A stretch of 37,372 nt of DNA from RQOF01 sp964461135 (GCA_964461135.1 CAYWTB010000040.1:1-37372), one strand, 5' to 3'. Shown: positions 14,588-23,517, counted from the stretch's first letter. Numbers and translations: made by a program. Notes: a model not told the origin generated them from the sequence alone.

Positions 14588-16513
14588 TTATAATTTCAAT
14601 AACAGTGAGAGTCGGTATTCGTGAATTAAAGGGGCCGGGAAAGTATCTCTTCCCGAGCCCACCTCTTCCGTATCTGTATAAAATCGCTGCTGATATTTTA
14701 TGTCCAGCTGCAGACTGGTACTGGCTTTAACCTGTAAAAGTATAAAAAATTTATATCCATTCTTGTTCAGTAAAACCGATCGTATCGTTCCCGGTAAATC
14801 ATTTTCAAATTCATAAATTCTTAAATCGTATTCAGGTATATCAAATACCGACCATCGAACGGTGGCTTTCCATTTTTTACTGCTGAATCCCATCTGCTGG
14901 TAAAAATCAATTCCATAATAACGGTAAGTTCTGTTGACCGGCTGGGACCAGCGCAATTCAATCCTGTTCTCGAAGCGGAAACGTTTGCCAAGTTCTATCC
15001 GGTGATTTAAACGGATTCCATCTGTCTTTTTTGTCTCCTGCAGAGGGAATTCCATGTTTTCAGATAAACGGTATTTACAGCGGTATTGAATCCTGATCTT
15101 CTGATGATACAAACCCAGTTGCAGGTCTAAAAGGTAATCACGGTTAACAAAGGGATTTTGCTGACTGCTGTGAACTGAGCGGTTGAAATGGGTTAGAACT
15201 CCCAGCCGAATCCTCCCATTAATTTTATATTGAACAAGTGTAATAGTGCCTGTTTTATTGGAAGGTGTCTGTTGGAAACTCCCCGGGGCCCGGGCATGAG
15301 TGGCGAAATATTCCGGATGATAATAATAGCTGTCAAATTCAAATTTAACCTGATCTGAAGAATGAAAAACAGAACAATGAATGGCCGGAATTTCTGTATT
15401 ATAGAGCGCCAGTTCACCGGCTACCTGAAAATCATTATAATTATAACAGCAGGAAAGACTCTGGTAGGAGGCAACCCTGCCCGCCGGACGGAAAGCAGGG
15501 GTATACCGGACGAAAACAGATGATAATTGAAATTCTATTTCATTTAATGATAGTTCCAGTGATGTGCCGACCACCTTTTCGTTTAATACGCCCTTCTTCT
15601 GAATTTCATTGACGGTTCGGTGCAGACCCGCCAGATACAAATTACTTACTTCAAAAGACTCATCGGATGAGGTTGCATCAAGTTGTTTTCCGGAAATGAA
15701 AACATTTACTGCCAGTGCGGAATTTAAGAGGCCTTCAACAGCGAATCCCCGGTAAAAACCATTCTCCTGTGTACTCTTATTTACTTCGGTCTGTTGCATA
15801 CCGCGGGAATTAGTATTGTTCAAATCAGTATTTAAGGTTTTTCCGAAAGGGGACCAGGTTATAAGCCCAAGTCCGGTTTTTTGAAAAAAATCTCCGGCAG
15901 TGAAAGAAAATCTGCCTGCAGGATGCTGATACCGGATATGAAAGCTGCCAAAATCGAAATGATTTAATTCACCGGCATCCTTCTCCCAGATGATACCTCC
16001 TGATATATGATATGAGGAAGAGAACAGAATGCGATGCTGAAAGTAAAAAGGATTATGATAAATGTTATCACGGAAACCGGATCGTAGGGGATTCTCCAGG
16101 CGAGTTTGAAAACGGTAAATTATGGAGGGTATCTGAAAATTTGACGAAAATGTTACAAAAGGTTCTATGGCTTCAATAAGTTCTTCTGTGATATTTTCTA
16201 TTTGATACAAATCCCGTGATGATTTAAATCTGTTACCCTGATCTCGGAAGCTGATAATGTCGTCAGCCATCTGGCCGCTTAGAAAAGGAATACGGAGGAG
16301 TTCCTGCAGGGATGCCTGGTTAAGATTTACCGGATTTTCCTTTAATTCCCACAGCTTTTCCAGCCACATGGCATCTTCCAGATTTTCCAGATCGTCCACC
16401 TCTATCACCGAATCTAACATTTCAGTTTCTTGAGCACGGCACTGGTAATCATAAGTGATGCTGGCCAGAATAATCCAGCAAATCAACAGTTTTGGTCCGG
16501 CCGCAACTTTCAT
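14588..16513 (-). CDS. Helix-hairpin-helix envelope protein with probable outer-membrane barrel
   Basis: A 641-residue exported protein. The N-terminus has a hydrophobic segment (LLICWIILASITYDYQC) compatible with a signal peptide. About residues 57-121 contain ComEA-like helix-hairpin-helix repeats (VNLNQASLQELLRIPFL, then FKSSRDLYQIENI). The remaining roughly 500 residues alternate polar and aromatic/hydrophobic residues in beta-strand-like runs such as FRFENRIELRWSQPV and YRLSLLLKL, as in outer-membrane barrels. Similar HhH-plus-barrel proteins are annotated only as hypothetical in FCB-group genomes. HhH motifs usually bind DNA backbone, so a DNA-contacting surface protein is possible, but they can also be simple structural modules. 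No close operon partner is seen; nth starts about 800 bases further downstream in the same direction. Confidence 0.65.
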   Translation of the reverse strand: MKVAAGPKLLICWIILASITYDYQCRAQETEMLDSVIEVDDLENLEDAMWLEKLWELKENPVNLNQASLQELLRIPFLSGQMADDIISFRDQGNRFKSSRDLYQIENITEELIEAIEPFVTFSSNFQIPSIIYRFQTRLENPLRSGFRDNIYHNPFYFQHRILFSSSYHISGGIIWEKDAGELNHFDFGSFHIRYQHPAGRFSFTAGDFFQKTGLGLITWSPFGKTLNTDLNNTNSRGMQQTEVNKSTQENGFYRGFAVEGLLNSALAVNVFISGKQLDATSSDESFEVSNLYLAGLHRTVNEIQKKGVLNEKVVGTSLELSLNEIEFQLSSVFVRYTPAFRPAGRVASYQSLSCCYNYNDFQVAGELALYNTEIPAIHCSVFHSSDQVKFEFDSYYYHPEYFATHARAPGSFQQTPSNKTGTITLVQYKINGRIRLGVLTHFNRSVHSSQQNPFVNRDYLLDLQLGLYHQKIRIQYRCKYRLSENMEFPLQETKKTDGIRLNHRIELGKRFRFENRIELRWSQPVNRTYRYYGIDFYQQMGFSSKKWKATVRWSVFDIPEYDLRIYEFENDLPGTIRSVLLNKNGYKFFILLQVKASTSLQLDIKYQQRFYTDTEEVGSGRDTFPAPLIHEYRLSLLLKL

Positions 16514-16652
16514 TTTACGGACCCAAATTATTTACAAGATTAATTAATGAAATTTCAACTCCGCTTAAATATAGGCAGAAAAATGAAAAATGTCAACCAT
16601 GGGGAGCAAAATAGAAACTAACCGGCAGGATTTCAGGAAATGCGGTGCATGA

Positions 16653-17297
16653 TCAGTGTTGTTCTTTCAGATTTTTATAATATTCGCAATGGGCTGTTAA
16701 TGGACATTGTGGGCACAGCGGTTTTTGCGCCTTGCAAATTATGCGGCCGTGCCAGATTAACCAGTGATGTGCCGCTGACCAGTGTTTGCGGGGAATATTT
16801 TCCATCAACTGTTCTTCTGTTTTTTCCACCGATGTGGCATTAGCCAGACCAATCCGGTTCGATACCCTGAAAACATGGGTATCCACGGCAATGGCATCTC
16901 GCTGAAAGCCCACACTCATTACTACATTTGCTGTTTTTCTTCCCACACCAGGAAGTTTGACCAACTCTTCGCGTGACTGCGGAACTTCACCATTGTAATT
17001 TTTATCCAGAAGTCTGCAGGTTTCCAGAATGTTTCTGGCCTTGCTGTGATATAACCCAATGGACTTAATTTTATTTTCCAGTTCTTCTTGCGTCAGGGCC
17101 ATGAAGGAGCGGGCATCCGGATAGTTTTTATATAAATCCCGGGTTATTTTATTCACCTGCGTATCTGTACTCTGGGCTGATAAGATGGTAGAAATAAGTA
17201 ACTGGAAGGGGTCATGAAATTTAAGGGCGGTAGTTGTATTACCGTAGGTACTTTTCAGAATCTCAAGCACTTTAGATATCTGTTTCCTGGTCAGCAT
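16653..17297 (-). CDS. nth: Endonuclease III (DNA glycosylase/AP lyase)
   Basis: A 214-residue base-excision repair enzyme that removes oxidised pyrimidines and cuts the abasic site. The helix-hairpin-helix LPGVGRKTAN (115-124) carries the catalytic Lys121, and the catalytic Asp139 is in VDTHVFRVSNR. The C-terminal iron-sulphur loop has Cys188-x6-Cys195-x2-Cys198-x5-Cys204, the exact spacing for a 4Fe-4S cluster. Length is normal. It is the last gene of the run ligA, THEP1-type NTPase, nth, starting 35 bases after the NTPase stop codon. Confidence 0.95.
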   Translation of the reverse strand: MLTRKQISKVLEILKSTYGNTTTALKFHDPFQLLISTILSAQSTDTQVNKITRDLYKNYPDARSFMALTQEELENKIKSIGLYHSKARNILETCRLLDKNYNGEVPQSREELVKLPGVGRKTANVVMSVGFQRDAIAVDTHVFRVSNRIGLANATSVEKTEEQLMENIPRKHWSAAHHWLIWHGRIICKAQKPLCPQCPLTAHCEYYKNLKEQH

Positions 17298-17332
17298 CTG
17301 TTTTTCCCGTCCGCTATGCGTAATATACTCTT

Positions 17333-17878
17333 TTACTGTTTAGTCAATAATGTTTTGACTTGGTTTAATAACGAATTTCTGTTGCTTTGCGTCATTTCAA
17401 TTACCCGTACATCCGGCCGCATCTTAATGTTTTCTATCCATCCGCCGGCCCGCAGGGCTATGGTAGCAATAACCGGTTTCTCTTCATCCAGGATCTGTTC
17501 AATGAAATCCCTGAATTTTTTACTGAAGCTTTCCATCTTCCCGATTTCATCAATAAGCCAGATAGCAGGCGAACTATAGGAGTGTATAAGATGATCCATA
17601 ACACTGTCCAGGGCATCCAAATCCACCCCGTATTTACTTACCCTTATGGTACTGGTCAGTCTCTGGTGAGCCAGAATTTTTTCAAATCGGTCAAAAGTGC
17701 TGATGGAGAAACCTTCCCTCAAACCTGCTTTGCGAATTTCCCTGGTAAAAAAGCCACCGGTCTTTTCCGTACCGAGTTGCTCGGCCAGTTTCAATATAAA
17801 GCTGGTTTTTCCAATTCCGGGGCGTCCGGTGATGAGAATATTCTTCGGCGATAATAAATCAGTCAATTGGTCATCCAT
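17333..17878 (-). CDS. THEP1-type nucleoside-triphosphatase (NTPase_1 family)
   Basis: A 181-residue P-loop protein. Walker A is GRPGIGKTS (18-26); Walker B with the family-specific continuation is WLIDEIGKMES (Asp110-Glu111); other family marks are GGFFTREIRKAGLREGF and KPVIATIALR. These match the NTPase_1/THEP1 family, which hydrolyses NTPs in vitro and was described from Aquifex, Thermotoga and archaea; the biological role is unsettled. It lies between ligA (33 bases upstream) and nth (35 bases downstream) on the same strand, which suggests co-transcription with DNA-maintenance genes. No ribosome binding site is evident before the ATG. Confidence 0.88.
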   Translation of the reverse strand: MDDQLTDLLSPKNILITGRPGIGKTSFILKLAEQLGTEKTGGFFTREIRKAGLREGFSISTFDRFEKILAHQRLTSTIRVSKYGVDLDALDSVMDHLIHSYSSPAIWLIDEIGKMESFSKKFRDFIEQILDEEKPVIATIALRAGGWIENIKMRPDVRVIEMTQSNRNSLLNQVKTLLTKQ

Positions 17879-17911
17879 GGTTCGTTTTTTAATGTTTTAT
17901 CAGATGCAGGT

Positions 17912-19930
17912 CTAGTCTTCCAGTATTTTCAGGAATTGTGCTTCTGTCAGGATTTTGATACCAAGTTTCAGGGCTTTTTGATATTTGGAGCCAGTCTTTG
18001 CTCCCGACACAACATAATCAGTATTTGCGCTTACATTCCCGGTTATTTTGCCCCCTCTTTCCCTTACCAGCTTTGAAGCTTCATCCCGTGAAAATTGTTC
18101 CAGAGATCCGGTAAAGACGAAGGTTTTTCCGGAAAGATTTCCCTTTTCTTTTGCAGACAAAGGCTTTTGTTCTTCGAGGTTTACTCCGCCTCTTTTCAAT
18201 TTATCAATTACTTTTATGTTATCAGTGTTCTGGAAAAAGTCCATCACACTCTGTGCAGTTTTTTCTCCGATGCCCTCAATTTCGTCAATGTCATTAATGG
18301 TTGTATTCATCAGAGCATTCAGGGACCGGAACCGGTCAGCCAGCAGCCGGGCTGCTCCTTCTCCTACGAAGGGGATGCCAAGGGCAAATATAACCTTTGT
18401 CAGTGTATTCTTTTTACTTTTACTGATAGAATCAAGCAGATTGGCAGCACTTTTTTCCCCCATTCTTTCCAGTTGGGCCACTTTCTCATTTTCCAAAAAA
18501 TAGAGATCACCATAATCCCGGATAAGATCATTCTCAAGCAGCAATTCTGTCACCTTTTCTCCCAGTCCTTCAATATCCATTGCCCGGCGGGATGCAAAGT
18601 GGGCAATGCGGCGTGCCACCTGTTCGGGGCAGGCCACATTTTCGCAACGCAAAGCCACTTCGCCCGGTTCCCGTACCAGGGTGGAGCCGCATACAGGGCA
18701 GAATGCAGGAGGAATATAGGGAGAGGTCCCCGCCGGGCGCTTCTCTGAAACCACCCGCACAATTTTGGGAATGACATCCCCACCCTTTTCAAGAATAACG
18801 TGATCGCCAATTCTAACGTCCAGGCGCTGGAGCTCTTCCACATTGTGCAGTGTGGCCCGGCTTACCGTAGATCCCATCAGCTGAACCGGATCCAGCACGG
18901 CAACTGGTGTCACCACTCCGGTCCGGCCTACCTGCCAGATGATCTCCCGCAATACGGTTTCGGTTTGTTCTGTCTCAAATTTAAAGGCGATTGACCAGCG
19001 CGGACTTTTGGCAGTACTACCCAGGCGACTCTGTTGGTCGTAACGGTTGATCTTTACCACAATACCGTCGATATCATAAGGTACAGAGTGGCGTTTTGAC
19101 TGCCACTTCTTCCAGTAGTTGATAACTTCATCGATGTGGTCGCATTTTTTAAAATTGGGATTTACAGGGAAGAGCAGTTTCTGCATGGTCTGTAAACCCT
19201 CAGAGTGAGTTTTAAATGCGGGATTTTCCTGTAATAATTCGATCCAGTAACAGAACATGCGTAATGATCTTTTAGCCACCTGCCGCGGATCCTGCAGTTT
19301 AAGCGAACCGGCTGCGGCGTTTCGTGGATTTGCAAAAGGGATTTCCCCATTTTTTTCCCGCTCTATATTCAGAGACACCAGGTCTGACCGGTGTAAATAG
19401 ATTTCTCCCCGGACTTCAAGATTCTGCAGATCAGAGCTGCCGGTGTTCAATTTCAGCGGAATACTTTTAATCGTTTTAACATTCTTGGTGACATCATCAC
19501 CCTGTTCTCCATCGCCGCGAGTGGCAGCCCTGCTGAGCAAAGCATTTTCATATAGCAAACTGATGGCCAGACCGTCAATTTTGAGTTCGCAAACATATTC
19601 ATAAGATTCATTTTCCTGCAGCAAAGACCGCACCCGGCGGTCAAAATCGCGAATCTCTTCTTCATTATAAGTATTGGATAAACTCATCATCGGCTTGCGA
19701 TGACGCACCACCTGAAAGATTTTGGTGGGTTCGCCACTGACTCTCTGGGTGGGAGAATCTGATGTAATAAGTTCAGGATACTTGCTTTCCAGAGTTTCCA
19801 GACGTTTCATCAGCATATCGTATTCATAATCAGAAATCTCGGGTTTGGCCAGAACATAATAAAAATAATCGTGACGCCGAATCCGGGATCGCAGGCTCTC
19901 TATTTCTTGCTGGGCCTCATTTTTATCCAT
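17912..19930 (-). CDS. ligA: NAD-dependent DNA ligase LigA
   Basis: A 672-residue full-length bacterial DNA ligase that seals nicks in replication and repair using NAD+. Domain order is normal: the N-terminal Ia domain with the NMN-binding Tyr pair (HDYFYYVLAKPEISDYEYD), the nucleotidyltransferase domain with the adenylated Lys117 in CELKIDGLA, the OB-fold, the four-Cys zinc finger (CPVCGSTL...CENVACPEQ), the helix-hairpin-helix repeats and a C-terminal BRCT domain (GKTFVFTGSLEQFSRDEA). All catalytic motifs look intact. It leads the run with the THEP1-type NTPase and nth and is transcribed divergently from the lipoprotein pair, with 87 bases between. Confidence 0.97.
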   Translation of the reverse strand: MDKNEAQQEIESLRSRIRRHDYFYYVLAKPEISDYEYDMLMKRLETLESKYPELITSDSPTQRVSGEPTKIFQVVRHRKPMMSLSNTYNEEEIRDFDRRVRSLLQENESYEYVCELKIDGLAISLLYENALLSRAATRGDGEQGDDVTKNVKTIKSIPLKLNTGSSDLQNLEVRGEIYLHRSDLVSLNIEREKNGEIPFANPRNAAAGSLKLQDPRQVAKRSLRMFCYWIELLQENPAFKTHSEGLQTMQKLLFPVNPNFKKCDHIDEVINYWKKWQSKRHSVPYDIDGIVVKINRYDQQSRLGSTAKSPRWSIAFKFETEQTETVLREIIWQVGRTGVVTPVAVLDPVQLMGSTVSRATLHNVEELQRLDVRIGDHVILEKGGDVIPKIVRVVSEKRPAGTSPYIPPAFCPVCGSTLVREPGEVALRCENVACPEQVARRIAHFASRRAMDIEGLGEKVTELLLENDLIRDYGDLYFLENEKVAQLERMGEKSAANLLDSISKSKKNTLTKVIFALGIPFVGEGAARLLADRFRSLNALMNTTINDIDEIEGIGEKTAQSVMDFFQNTDNIKVIDKLKRGGVNLEEQKPLSAKEKGNLSGKTFVFTGSLEQFSRDEASKLVRERGGKITGNVSANTDYVVSGAKTGSKYQKALKLGIKILTEAQFLKILED

Positions 19931-20017
19931 CAGGAAAATCCTCCTGTTATTTACAGGATCTAGTCCGCTAATTTTCTTTTTGAATATTCAAGAATTATTT
20001 ATTAAAATTTAAATACT

Positions 20018-20602
20018 ATGAGAATATATTTGATATTTCTTTTTTTATTAATTCTAAGTTGTACCAATCCTTTTGATACCCGGGAACCGAAGCTCCCGGA
20101 AATAAGTACCCCGGTTCAGCCGATTGGTAATCTGCAAAGTAATCCCGACTCGGTTTTAAGGCAACTTCAATATGCATTCAGCGAACCAAACTGGAATTAT
20201 TATGAGTCTCTGATTGTAAATCCGGCAAATTTCCCGATAAATTTTATTTTCATTCCCCAGCAGGATGCCGCTTATCGATTGCTTGACTGGACGCGTAATG
20301 ATGAAATGAACTATTTTCGCAAACTGACCCAGGACCGGCAGCGAAATAATCTGATGCTTCAGATTTTTAATGTGCAGGGACCACTGCAAACAGGCAATTC
20401 CCAGGATACGCTGCAGATACAATTTGATTATCAGATCGAAATTAACGAAGATACCGGTATGGAATATTACGAAGGGCAAGGTATTTGCAGGATCTTCCGT
20501 TCCTCCCAGTCATTGTGGTACCTCTATTTCTGGGAAGATTTTCAATTAAATTCGGAAAGTGCAGACAGTACCTGGTCAATTCTTAAAGCCACCTATCGTT
20601 GA
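20018..20602 (+). CDS. Lipoprotein of unknown function (first of a tandem pair)
   Basis: A 194-residue predicted lipoprotein. The N-terminus is a type-II signal peptide: MRIYLIFLFLLI then the lipobox LILSC with Cys15 as the lipidated residue, followed by TNPFD. The mature part begins with a Pro-rich linker and a helix with the pattern SVLRQLQYAFSEPNWNYYESL, and ends in strands closing on LWYLYFWEDFQL. The next gene encodes the same layout (C-x-NPF, then a Leu/Tyr/Ala helix, then an FW-Q/E-D ending), so the two look like paralogues. The function is unknown; a small cystatin/NTF2-like fold is conceivable but unproven. No clear ribosome binding site. Confidence 0.78.
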   Translation: MRIYLIFLFLLILSCTNPFDTREPKLPEISTPVQPIGNLQSNPDSVLRQLQYAFSEPNWNYYESLIVNPANFPINFIFIPQQDAAYRLLDWTRNDEMNYFRKLTQDRQRNNLMLQIFNVQGPLQTGNSQDTLQIQFDYQIEINEDTGMEYYEGQGICRIFRSSQSLWYLYFWEDFQLNSESADSTWSILKATYR

Positions 20603-20603
20603 T

Positions 20604-21140
20604 ATGAATAAAGTTCTTATACCAATCCTGCTGTTTGCTCTCATAACCGGTTTTTCCTGTAAAAATCCTTTTGCTCCCCTCCTTACCGAGGAAGGATCAA
20701 CATATTCAAGACTGATTACCCAGCAGAAAACTCCCGGGGAAGTGTTGACTAATTTCCGTTACGCCTATACGTTTAAAGATTCGCTGGTATACAGTGAAGT
20801 GCTTGACAGTACTTTTATTTTTAAAAGTGTCGATTACAATGATTATCCACCAAAACCTATCGACTGGGGACGGGATACCGAACTGCAGACAACCGGTGCC
20901 ATGTTCCGGTGGTTCCGCACCCTGGATGTGGTCTGGAATTCAGTATCTGCTCCGGACACCGTCGATTTTCCCATCACAGCCGATGATTCACACGGATATA
21001 TTATTGAGCATCTGATAACCTTTACTCTTACTCTGGATGGAGGACGAAGAATTCTGCCTTTAAACGGCGAAGTTCTTTTTCAATTTATTCAAAGGGAAGA
21101 AAGGTATTATATTTCGTTCTGGCAAGATTTAAGAATTTAA
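20604..21140 (+). CDS. Lipoprotein of unknown function (second of a tandem pair)
   Basis: A 178-residue predicted lipoprotein from an ATG (20604) one base after the preceding stop codon; the longer frame from 20559 would overlap and adds no signal-like sequence. The signal peptide is MNKVLIPILLFALITGFSC, with the lipidated Cys19, followed by KNPFAPLL. The body has EVLTNFRYAYTFKDSLVYSE and ends YYISFWQDLRI, mirroring the upstream neighbour. The tight spacing implies translation coupling. Both probably reside on the periplasmic face of a membrane and may work together. I do not recognise a characterised family. Confidence 0.78.
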   Translation: MNKVLIPILLFALITGFSCKNPFAPLLTEEGSTYSRLITQQKTPGEVLTNFRYAYTFKDSLVYSEVLDSTFIFKSVDYNDYPPKPIDWGRDTELQTTGAMFRWFRTLDVVWNSVSAPDTVDFPITADDSHGYIIEHLITFTLTLDGGRRILPLNGEVLFQFIQREERYYISFWQDLRI

Positions 21141-21155
21141 ATGGAGTATGATGAT

Positions 21156-21884
21156 ATGAAACGACTGAGCATTTTGTTGGATGATATCGCCGTCATGCGG
21201 TCGGTACTTTCTGATGAAAAAATTGATCCTGTTCGTTTTGGTATTCTGGCAGAATCTGCCGGGGCGAATGGTCTGGTCTGTACTTACAGCGGTTCATCCA
21301 AAGGTATCCTGGAAAGGGATTTGCGGCTGATCAAGGAAATAAACAGGTCTTTTTTCAATCTGCGTTTACCCATCCAGCCCGAAGCCATGCGTCTGGCGCT
21401 TTCCATTATTCCCGATATGGTTACTTTTGTGGACCTCAAAGCGACTAATTCGAGGAGAGTGAATCCCTTGAATCCGGATTCTCTGCAGAACGATCTGGAA
21501 CAGATTCTGCCAAATCTGCAGGCCAATAATATTGCGGCTTCCATTCTGGTTCGCCCGGAAATCGATTCGCTGAGAGCGGTAAGCAAATTATCGATTGACT
21601 ATGTAGAGATAGATGTTAGCGAATATACTATTGCCACGGATATTAACGAGGAAATTGTAGCTCTGGATAAGATAAAATCAGCAGCGCTGGCCGTCGGAAA
21701 ATGGGGCATCGGAGTAAATTGTTCGGGAAATATTGCTTTTGATGATATTCCTGGCCTGGCCCAAACACCGAATCTGGAGGATATAACCCTGGGAGCCAAT
21801 TTTATTCAACGGGCGCTGCTGGTGGGCATCCAGCAGGCGGTAAAGGAAGCTCTGGAGTTAATACGATATCGTGAAGTGGATTAA
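21156..21884 (+). CDS. PdxJ-family homologue lacking catalytic residues
   Basis: A 242-residue TIM-barrel protein clearly related to pyridoxine 5'-phosphate synthase PdxJ along its length: LLDDIAVMR near the N-terminus, DPVRFGILAESAGANGL, ERDLRLIKE, YVEIDVSEYT, GIGVNCSGNIAFDD and DITLGANFIQRALLVG align with the E. coli blocks. The start at 21156 fits the family's N-terminus and has GGAG 9 bases upstream; an ATG at 21141 abuts the previous stop. Every catalytic or phosphate/substrate-binding position I can align is changed: E. coli His45 is Thr43, Arg47 is Ser45, Glu72 is Arg70, His193 is Gly191. Vitamin B6 synthesis is thus unlikely. It may have a new ligand or be regulatory. It follows the lipoprotein pair directly and precedes the NAD(P)H-hydrate repair gene. 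Confidence 0.75.
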   Translation: MKRLSILLDDIAVMRSVLSDEKIDPVRFGILAESAGANGLVCTYSGSSKGILERDLRLIKEINRSFFNLRLPIQPEAMRLALSIIPDMVTFVDLKATNSRRVNPLNPDSLQNDLEQILPNLQANNIAASILVRPEIDSLRAVSKLSIDYVEIDVSEYTIATDINEEIVALDKIKSAALAVGKWGIGVNCSGNIAFDDIPGLAQTPNLEDITLGANFIQRALLVGIQQAVKEALELIRYREVD

Positions 21885-21966
21885 AGAGGGAGTTTCTGCC
21901 TCATTTATCACCGGAGGTAATTGACGAATTGATACCATTAAAGGTGTAAAACGGGAGGCAAGAATT

Positions 21967-23517
21967 ATGATCAAGATAGTCACATCGGAAGAAATGCGGG
22001 GAATGGACAGTTTTACCATTGAGGATCTCGGTATACCGGGAGCTGTTCTGATGGAAAATGCCGGTAAGGGAATCTTTCATGTGATTGAAGGAGCATTGGA
22101 GGACAGAAAAAATTTCAGGGTATATATTTTCTGTGGAAAAGGAAATAACGGGGGTGATGGTTATGTAGTAGGGCGGTATTTGTGGAATGAGGGAGTGAAT
22201 GTGGAATTTTTTATCGCAGGAAAAGAAACGGAAATTAAAGGAGATGCCAGGATAAATTTTGATATTATTAAAAAACTGGATATCCCCTTTCACTTTCTTC
22301 AAAATAAAACCGATTTATTAAATATCCCAAAAGACCTTCCGGATTTGGTTGTGGATGCCCTGCTGGGAACCGGCATTACCGGCGCCGTTTATGGTTTCAT
22401 GAAGGATGTAATAGAGTTCATCAACCAGCTGGATTGTCCGGTGGTCTCTGTTGATGTCCCCTCCGGCTTAAACGCCGATTTGCCGGCAGTGGAAGGGCCG
22501 GTGGTTAAAGCGGATATAACCGTAACCATGGCACTGCCCAAGCATTGTCACGTTTTTTATCCGGCCAAAAATTATGTGGGAGAACTTTATGTGGTTGACA
22601 TCGGAATTCCGCACAGCCGTTTGAATGATGAAAATGTGAAAATACAGATAATTGAAGCCACTGACATTCAGATGCCCGGGAGGGCCGAGGACACACATAA
22701 ATATTTGGTGGGCAAAGTCGCTGTTCTGGCCGGTTCCACCGGATTTACCGGTGCAGCCACTCTTTGCTCTGAGGCGGCACTTCATGCCGGTGCGGGCCTG
22801 GTCATTCTTGGAATTCCCGGCAGCCTGAATCCCATTCTGGAAATGAAAATGACAGAGGTTATAACCCGGCCTTATGGTAAGGATATTCTTGAATCCGCCA
22901 GCGATCCTGCCATTCAGGACCTTTTGGGTTGGGGTGATATACTGGCTATCGGACCGGGACTGGGTCGCTCAAAATCAACCCAGCAGGCTATTGTTGACAT
23001 CCTTAATAATTTTGAGAAACCGGCGGTGGTTGATGCTGATGCCCTCTTCGCTCTGGCGCAACACCCCGAACTTCTCACCAAACCGCATCCGGACTGGATT
23101 CTTACTCCCCATCACGGTGAATTTTACCGCCTGTTGAATGGTGTAGATAAGGAAGACTTTAAAACGCATTTTGTTTTTCTGGCTCAGGAATATGCCGTTA
23201 AACATCAGCTGGTTTTGATGTTAAAGGGAGCACCTTCTCTGGTAGCCGCCCCGGATGGTCAGGTGTATGTAAATTCAACAGGAAATCCCGGCCTTGCCAG
23301 CGGTGGTACCGGTGATGTTCTCACTGGTTTAACGGCCGGTCTGCGGGGACAGGGTATGGATTCGGTAACGGCCGCCTACACTGCTCATTATATTCATGGC
23401 CTTTGTGCAGATGAAATCGTTGAGAAAACATCAACCTATACTCTTACCGCCGGACAGCTTATTAATGAATTGGGGGCTGTTACAAAAAAATTGTCTGCAG
23501 GTGATATCCAGCCGTAG
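21967..23517 (+). CDS. nnr: Bifunctional NAD(P)H-hydrate epimerase/ADP-dependent dehydratase
   Basis: A 516-residue metabolite-repair enzyme that restores NADH and NADPH damaged by hydration. The N-terminal YjeF_N epimerase domain (about 1-215) starts with MIKIVTSEEMRGMD and contains GIPGAVLMENAG and the loop GKGNNGGDGYVVGRYL. The C-terminal ribokinase-like dehydratase domain (about 225-505) contains AVLAGSTGFTGAA, ILAIGPGLGRS, PAVVDADALFAL, ILTPHHGEF and the ADP-binding NPGLASGGTGDVLTG. Both domains look intact. A good ribosome binding site (GGGAGG) precedes the ATG. It lies 82 bases after the PdxJ-like gene on the same strand. Confidence 0.95.
   Translation: MIKIVTSEEMRGMDSFTIEDLGIPGAVLMENAGKGIFHVIEGALEDRKNFRVYIFCGKGNNGGDGYVVGRYLWNEGVNVEFFIAGKETEIKGDARINFDIIKKLDIPFHFLQNKTDLLNIPKDLPDLVVDALLGTGITGAVYGFMKDVIEFINQLDCPVVSVDVPSGLNADLPAVEGPVVKADITVTMALPKHCHVFYPAKNYVGELYVVDIGIPHSRLNDENVKIQIIEATDIQMPGRAEDTHKYLVGKVAVLAGSTGFTGAATLCSEAALHAGAGLVILGIPGSLNPILEMKMTEVITRPYGKDILESASDPAIQDLLGWGDILAIGPGLGRSKSTQQAIVDILNNFEKPAVVDADALFALAQHPELLTKPHPDWILTPHHGEFYRLLNGVDKEDFKTHFVFLAQEYAVKHQLVLMLKGAPSLVAAPDGQVYVNSTGNPGLASGGTGDVLTGLTAGLRGQGMDSVTAAYTAHYIHGLCADEIVEKTSTYTLTAGQLINELGAVTKKLSAGDIQP

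Noticed and set aside
18550..18843. Overlapping frames inside ligA, such as a 97-codon minus-strand frame
   Set aside because: Fully inside the ligase zinc-finger/OB coding sequence and without family resemblance; a shadow frame.
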